Made by a program: the position numbers and the translations under genes
Notes under the pieces: generated by a model
Database searches by the model: none
Told to the model about the DNA's origin: nothing
The model's input: the letters and a program-made list of their open reading frames with translations, nothing else
In this document: positions 6,566 to 9,473 of the stretch, one piece after another
Position numbering within the stretch: position 1 is the first letter of the stretch
Layout: each line of letters opens with the position of its first letter
Assembly (NCBI GenBank): GCA_028711205.1
Contig: JAQTSP010000089.1
Span: 1-9,473, forward strand
Length of the DNA stretch: 9,473 bases
Direction of reading: 5' to 3'
DNA from: Eubacteriales bacterium
GTDB lineage: Bacteria > Bacillota > Clostridia > Christensenellales > SZUA-584

Positions 6566-7024
6566 ATGGATATTAACAGAGTTTTGGATAAAAAAAACTA
6601 TCAGAAATATGTTAAGAAAAACATGCCGAAAAGCAAGTTTCTTAAGGAATGCGCAATGGCTTTTCTGGTCGGCGGACTGATATGCACGCTTGGAGAAGCG
6701 CTTGACGATTTTGCTGAATATACGCTGTTTTTGGACGAAGCAGGTATCGGTACTTTCCGTTCCGCCGTACTCATATTTTTGGGCGCGTTCTTCACAGGCA
6801 TCGGCATATACGATGTATTGGGACGCTACGCCGGCGCCGGATCGATCGTGCCGATCACAGGATTTGCGAACTCCATCGTGTCCCCTGCGCTGGAATACAA
6901 GTGGGAAGGGTATATTCTTGGCGTCGGTGCAAAACTTTTTACAATAGCGGGGCCGGTTCTTGTATACGGTATCAGCGCGTCCGTTATAGCGGGTATCGTC
7001 TATTACATCATAGGAGTTTTATAG
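6566..7024 (+). CDS. spoVAC: Stage V sporulation protein AC (SpoVAC)
   Basis: This 152-residue polytopic membrane protein is a core SpoVA subunit; in B. subtilis it behaves as a mechanosensitive channel and is needed for DPA movement across the forespore inner membrane. A basic N-terminal segment (1-28) is followed by AFLVGGLICTLGEAL (32-46), a second helix ~65-82 with GIYDVLGRYAG (80-90), the conserved loop GAGSIVPITGFANSI (90-104), and two C-terminal helices (~115-151). The loop is shared with the paralogous SpoVAE in this window (GAGAEVPLTGFGYSL). The ATG has only a weak AGG(T) eight bases upstream, formed by the stop of the preceding small ORF, so coupling is likely. spoVAD starts one base after the stop. 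Confidence 0.97.
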   Translation: MDINRVLDKKNYQKYVKKNMPKSKFLKECAMAFLVGGLICTLGEALDDFAEYTLFLDEAGIGTFRSAVLIFLGAFFTGIGIYDVLGRYAGAGSIVPITGFANSIVSPALEYKWEGYILGVGAKLFTIAGPVLVYGISASVIAGIVYYIIGVL

Positions 7025-7025
7025 C

Positions 7026-8048
7026 ATGGGTACACGAGTCGGACAAAAGACGGTCAGATTTGATAAAATGCCGATCATACTTTCCACGGCGGCCGTCGCG
7101 GGAAACGCCGAAAAAACAGGGCCATACGGCAGCACATTCGACATTGTGTTTGATGATGACCTATGGGGAGAAAAAACATACGAGCTTGCCGAGCGCAAGA
7201 TGCTGATCAAAGCGATCGAAACGGCGATGGCAAAGGCCGGACTTAAACCGGACGACATTTCATATTTGCTTGGCGGCGATCTGTTAAATCAGATCATATC
7301 CGCGGGGTTCGCGGCAAGGCAGCTTGGCATACCGTTTTTCGGGCTGTACGGAGCATGCTCGACGATGGCGGAGTCGCTGATGCTGGGCGCGATGATCGTC
7401 GACGGCGGATTCGCGAAATATGCGGCGTGCGCGACAAGCAGCCACTTCGCGACGGCAGAGCGCCAGTTTCGGAATCCGCTGGAGCTGGGTACACCGAAAA
7501 CGCCGACATCGCAAAATACTGTAACCGCATCCGGCGCCGCGATACTCTCCTCAACAGGAGACAGCACTTACCCGGCGGTCACATACGCGACGACGGGCAG
7601 GGTCATCGATATGGGTATCAACGATGTCAACAACATGGGCGCAGCGATGGCGCCCGCCGCCGCCGAGACGATCATTTCACACCTCGAAGAAACAGGCCGC
7701 AAAGCCGGGTTTTACGACCATATCGTGACGGGTGATCTTGGCACTTTCGGCAGCGAGTTGATGCTGCGTATTGCGTCTGACGCGGGATATGATATGACCG
7801 CCAATCATCTCGATTGCGGTGTTTTGATATATCAGGGCAACGAACTGATGCATTGCGGCGGAAGCGGATGCGGATGCAGTGCTTCGATGCTCTGCGGTCA
7901 TTTTATAAACAGCATGAACCAGGGCACGATAAAACGCATACTTTTTGTCGCGACAGGCGTGCTGCACAGCCCGACAAGCGCGCTGCAGGGCGAAAGCATA
8001 CCGGCGATCGCACACGCGGTATCGTTAGAAATGGGGTGCGGATCATGA
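7026..8048 (+). CDS. spoVAD: Stage V sporulation protein AD (SpoVAD), dipicolinic-acid-binding
   Basis: This soluble, membrane-associated protein has a thiolase-like fold; in B. subtilis SpoVAD binds DPA directly and is required for its uptake into the spore. It has 340 residues (B. subtilis ~338). Landmarks are the N-terminal GPYGSTFDIVFDDDLWGEKT (32-51), GGDLLNQI (83-90), GLYGACSTMAESLMLGAM (106-123, Cys111 at the place of the thiolase nucleophile), ACATSSHFATAERQFR (134-149), TGDLGTFGSE (235-244), the Cys/Gly-rich GGSGCGCSASML (278-289) and GVLHSP (311-316). AGGAG (7012-7016) lies nine bases before the ATG. The stop overlaps the spoVAE start (ATGA at 8045-8048). It is the longest and best conserved gene of the SpoVA set. 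Confidence 0.97.
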   Translation: MGTRVGQKTVRFDKMPIILSTAAVAGNAEKTGPYGSTFDIVFDDDLWGEKTYELAERKMLIKAIETAMAKAGLKPDDISYLLGGDLLNQIISAGFAARQLGIPFFGLYGACSTMAESLMLGAMIVDGGFAKYAACATSSHFATAERQFRNPLELGTPKTPTSQNTVTASGAAILSSTGDSTYPAVTYATTGRVIDMGINDVNNMGAAMAPAAAETIISHLEETGRKAGFYDHIVTGDLGTFGSELMLRIASDAGYDMTANHLDCGVLIYQGNELMHCGGSGCGCSASMLCGHFINSMNQGTIKRILFVATGVLHSPTSALQGESIPAIAHAVSLEMGCGS

Positions 8049-8401
8049 ACTATATAAACGCATTCCTCGTTGGCGGCGCGATATGCCTCGTGGGGCAGAT
8101 ACTTCTTTCAAAAACAAGGATGACGCCGGCAAGAATACTCGTGCTGTTTGTGACCGCCGGTGTCGTGCTTACCGCGATCGGCCTGTATGAGCCGCTGGTC
8201 GAGTTTGGCGGCGCGGGCGCGGAAGTGCCGCTGACCGGCTTTGGATATTCTCTCGCAAAAGGCGCGTTCAAAGGTGTCGACGAGTCGGGCATCTTGGGCG
8301 CGTTGTCAGGCGGTGTTATGGGAACGGCCGGCGGCATCGCGGCGGCCGTCATATTCGGGTATCTGGTCGCGCTGATATTTTCTCCAAAAACAAAAAAGTG
8401 A
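8045..8401 (+). CDS. spoVAE: Stage V sporulation protein AE (SpoVAE, SpoVAEb type)
   Basis: This 118-residue membrane protein is paralogous to SpoVAC and is thought to form the membrane part of the DPA channel with it. It contains FLVGGAICLVGQIL (7-20), LTAIGLYEPLVEF (42-54), the conserved loop GAGAEVPLTGFGYSLAKG (56-73) and a final helix ~94-113 followed by a basic tail. It is the membrane (AEb) form, 116 residues in B. subtilis, not the soluble SpoVAEa. I chose the ATG at 8045 because it forms a four-base ATGA overlap with the spoVAD stop and gives the family N-terminus; the frame is open far upstream but that part lies inside spoVAD. It is the last gene of the operon, directly before a terminator. 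Confidence 0.96.
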   Translation: MNYINAFLVGGAICLVGQILLSKTRMTPARILVLFVTAGVVLTAIGLYEPLVEFGGAGAEVPLTGFGYSLAKGAFKGVDESGILGALSGGVMGTAGGIAAAVIFGYLVALIFSPKTKK

Positions 8402-8427
8402 GCGCTTATTTTTGACGCCCACTTTTT
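8393..8427. terminator. Bidirectional intrinsic terminator between spoVAE and the DegV-family gene
   Basis: AAAAAGTG (8393-8400) pairs with CACTTTTT (8420-8427). After one A/C mismatch, GCG (8402-8404) pairs with CGC (8416-8418) around an 11-base loop. The T run on the 3' side ends + strand transcripts of the spoVA operon, and the A run on the 5' side becomes a U run for - strand transcripts from the DegV gene. It overlaps the spoVAE stop and lies five bases from the DegV stop. Confidence 0.8.
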
Positions 8428-8431
8428 GTAT

Positions 8432-9355
8432 TTATTTTGCCAAGTGTATTTTATCGAGTATTTCTCTGATCGGGTTTTCTTCGAGCACCTTTTTTCTTTC
8501 TGCACCTCTAAAGCAAAGCACCAATGAGCCAGGGCCCGCATGCAGCCCGAGAACAGGCGTTAAATAGTCCATCCTGATGTCTTTTAGTTTCGGGAACGTC
8601 TCAATAATCTTGTTTTTCAGCGCTTCGGCTAGCGGTACATCTCCGCCGTGTGATATATAAGCAAAATCCGTATATTTTGTGATGCTCTTCGCCATCTTGC
8701 CGGCCATCAGATTCAACGCCTTTTTTGTGCCTCTCGCGTTCATCATAAAAGTAATTTTGCCTTCACTGTTGACAAATAATATCGGTTTCAGATTCAGCAA
8801 CCCGCCGACGAGCGCTTTGACATGGCTTATCCTGCCGCCTCTGTGCAAATGCCTGATATCCCCGACGGTAAAAATCAGATTATATTCGTCGATGTTGGCC
8901 AACACAAAATCATATGCAGTGTCAACATCCGCAGAATTTTGAATTTTGGCCAATTCAAGCGCCATCGCCGTAATGGCGAAGCTACCCGTCTTTGTGTCAA
9001 CGATCTTGATTGTACTTTCATATTTTTGGGAAAGTTCATTGGCCGCCTGGCAGGCGCTGTCAAATGATCCGCTGACTTTGCTTGACAGTGAAAGATGCAG
9101 TATATCGATTCCCTGTTTTAACGTCGCTTCCCAAACTTTCTTAAAGGTTTCAGGATTCACTTTGGAAGACTGCGCTATCTGCCCACTTGACAGCTGATTA
9201 TAAAACGCCTGTTTCTGCGCATCATTTTCAAATTCGTCGATATATTCCTGCCCGTTCAAGGTATACGACAAGTGGGCCATCAAAAAGCCATAACGATTCA
9301 AATCTTTTTTTGTAAAATTTGCCGACGAATCGACACTGATAATAAATTTTTTCAA
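8432..9355 (-). CDS. DegV-family fatty-acid-binding protein (FakB-like)
   Basis: DegV/FakB proteins bind a single fatty acid and in many Firmicutes present it to the kinase FakA for phosphorylation and phospholipid synthesis. The 307 residues contain the family motifs in order: FIISVDSSANF (4-14), AQSSKVNPETF (61-71), the fatty-acid carboxylate site region LSLSSKVSGSFDSA (88-101), IVDTKTGSFA (118-127), the linker HRGGRIS (171-177), LLNLKPIL (186-193), ISHGGD (234-239) and the C-terminal LHAGPGSLVLCF (271-282). The frame is open to an ATG at 9436, but the TTG at 9355 has AAAGGTGA (9363-9370) seven bases upstream and begins MKKFIIS, as family members do; the extra 27 residues would read through the promoter. 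No fakA is in the window, so the substrate role is inferred from the family. Confidence 0.92.
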   Translation of the reverse strand: MKKFIISVDSSANFTKKDLNRYGFLMAHLSYTLNGQEYIDEFENDAQKQAFYNQLSSGQIAQSSKVNPETFKKVWEATLKQGIDILHLSLSSKVSGSFDSACQAANELSQKYESTIKIVDTKTGSFAITAMALELAKIQNSADVDTAYDFVLANIDEYNLIFTVGDIRHLHRGGRISHVKALVGGLLNLKPILFVNSEGKITFMMNARGTKKALNLMAGKMAKSITKYTDFAYISHGGDVPLAEALKNKIIETFPKLKDIRMDYLTPVLGLHAGPGSLVLCFRGAERKKVLEENPIREILDKIHLAK

Positions 9356-9398
9356 AAATGATTCACCTTTCAATAACAATTTAAATCGTATATCTAAG

Positions 9399-9404
9399 AT
9401 TATA
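9399..9404 (-). promoter_or_regulatory. -10 box of a sigma-A-type promoter for the DegV-family gene
   Basis: On the - strand this reads TATAAT, a perfect -10 hexamer. It would start transcription near 9392, about 37 bases before the TTG start, and leaves the ribosome-binding site in the leader. No good -35 hexamer is found at 17 +/- 1 bases; a TTGAAC occurs 23 bases upstream, too far. In this AT-rich stretch a chance hexamer is possible. Confidence 0.4.
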
Positions 9405-9437
9405 CAAAAGCAAGCCAAATATGTATTGTTCAACATT

Positions 9438-9464
9438 TGTTAATAATATTGGCGTTTATTAACA
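9438..9464. repeat. AT-rich inverted repeat upstream of the DegV-family gene
   Basis: TGTTAATAA (9438-9446) is repeated inverted as TTATTAACA (9456-9464) with a nine-base spacer: perfect nine-base arms. It lies 34-60 bases upstream of the TATAAT box on the DegV strand. It might be a regulator site for this gene or for a gene beyond the right edge, or a weak hairpin; the composition makes chance repeats common. Confidence 0.4.
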
Positions 9465-9473
9465 TTATTATTA

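Noticed and set aside
7284..7735. Several open frames of 76-126 codons within spoVAD on both strands
   Set aside because: They are Arg/Ala-rich shadows of GC-rich codons in spoVAD, which is full length and conserved throughout.
8050..8541. A 163-codon open frame on the - strand overlapping spoVAE and the DegV gene
   Set aside because: It is antisense to all of spoVAE, crosses the bidirectional terminator and has no recognisable protein family; spoVAE and the DegV protein are clearly real.
9438..9464. Rex-type operator reading of the inverted repeat
   Set aside because: The half site TTGTTAA is present, but the nine-base spacer between long arms does not fit the short-spaced Rex palindrome.
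1..9473. CRISPR arrays, tRNA/rRNA genes, insertion sequences, phage or defence genes
   Set aside because: No regularly spaced repeats, RNA gene landmarks, transposase or defence domains were seen; nearly all bases are covered by recognisable sporulation, cell-wall or lipid-binding genes.

Overview
The window comes from an endospore-forming Firmicute, most likely a member of the Clostridia. It carries the forespore sigma-factor operon spoIIAA-spoIIAB-sigF followed directly by a spoVA gene set, flanked by class A penicillin-binding proteins and a DegV-family gene. The spo proteins are full length and recognisable across their whole length. The species cannot be named from this sequence alone.

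Layout. (1) Positions 3-1139, + strand: the C-terminal part of a class A PBP that runs in from the left edge. (2) Positions 1158-3524, - strand: a second, complete class A PBP (788 aa), convergent with the first. (3) Positions 3525-3712: a 188-bp divergent intergenic region with a good sigma-H-type promoter facing right. (4) Positions 3713-5203, + strand: spoIIAA, spoIIAB and sigF, tightly packed. (5) Positions 5204-5426: a gap with a weak sigma-G-like promoter and a probable 43-codon membrane-peptide gene. (6) Positions 5427-8401, + strand: spoVAA, spoVAB, a probable 35-codon hydrophilic peptide gene, spoVAC, spoVAD and spoVAE (spoVAEb type), closed by a bidirectional terminator. (7) Positions 8432-9355, - strand: a DegV-family fatty-acid-binding protein, with a TATAAT box and an AT-rich inverted repeat upstream, to the right edge.

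How the genes work together. SpoIIAB binds and holds sigma-F inactive and also phosphorylates the anti-anti-sigma SpoIIAA. Dephosphorylated SpoIIAA frees sigma-F in the forespore after septation. Sigma-F leads to sigma-G, which in Bacillus subtilis switches on spoVA. The SpoVA proteins move dipicolinic acid into the forespore and release it on germination. The PBPs build peptidoglycan; whether either acts in sporulation is not shown by the sequence.

The main novelty candidates are two short TTG-initiated ORFs with Shine-Dalgarno sequences inside the spo cluster, at 5308-5439 and 6449-6556. Everything else is a recognisable sporulation locus, and I see no wholly new large system.
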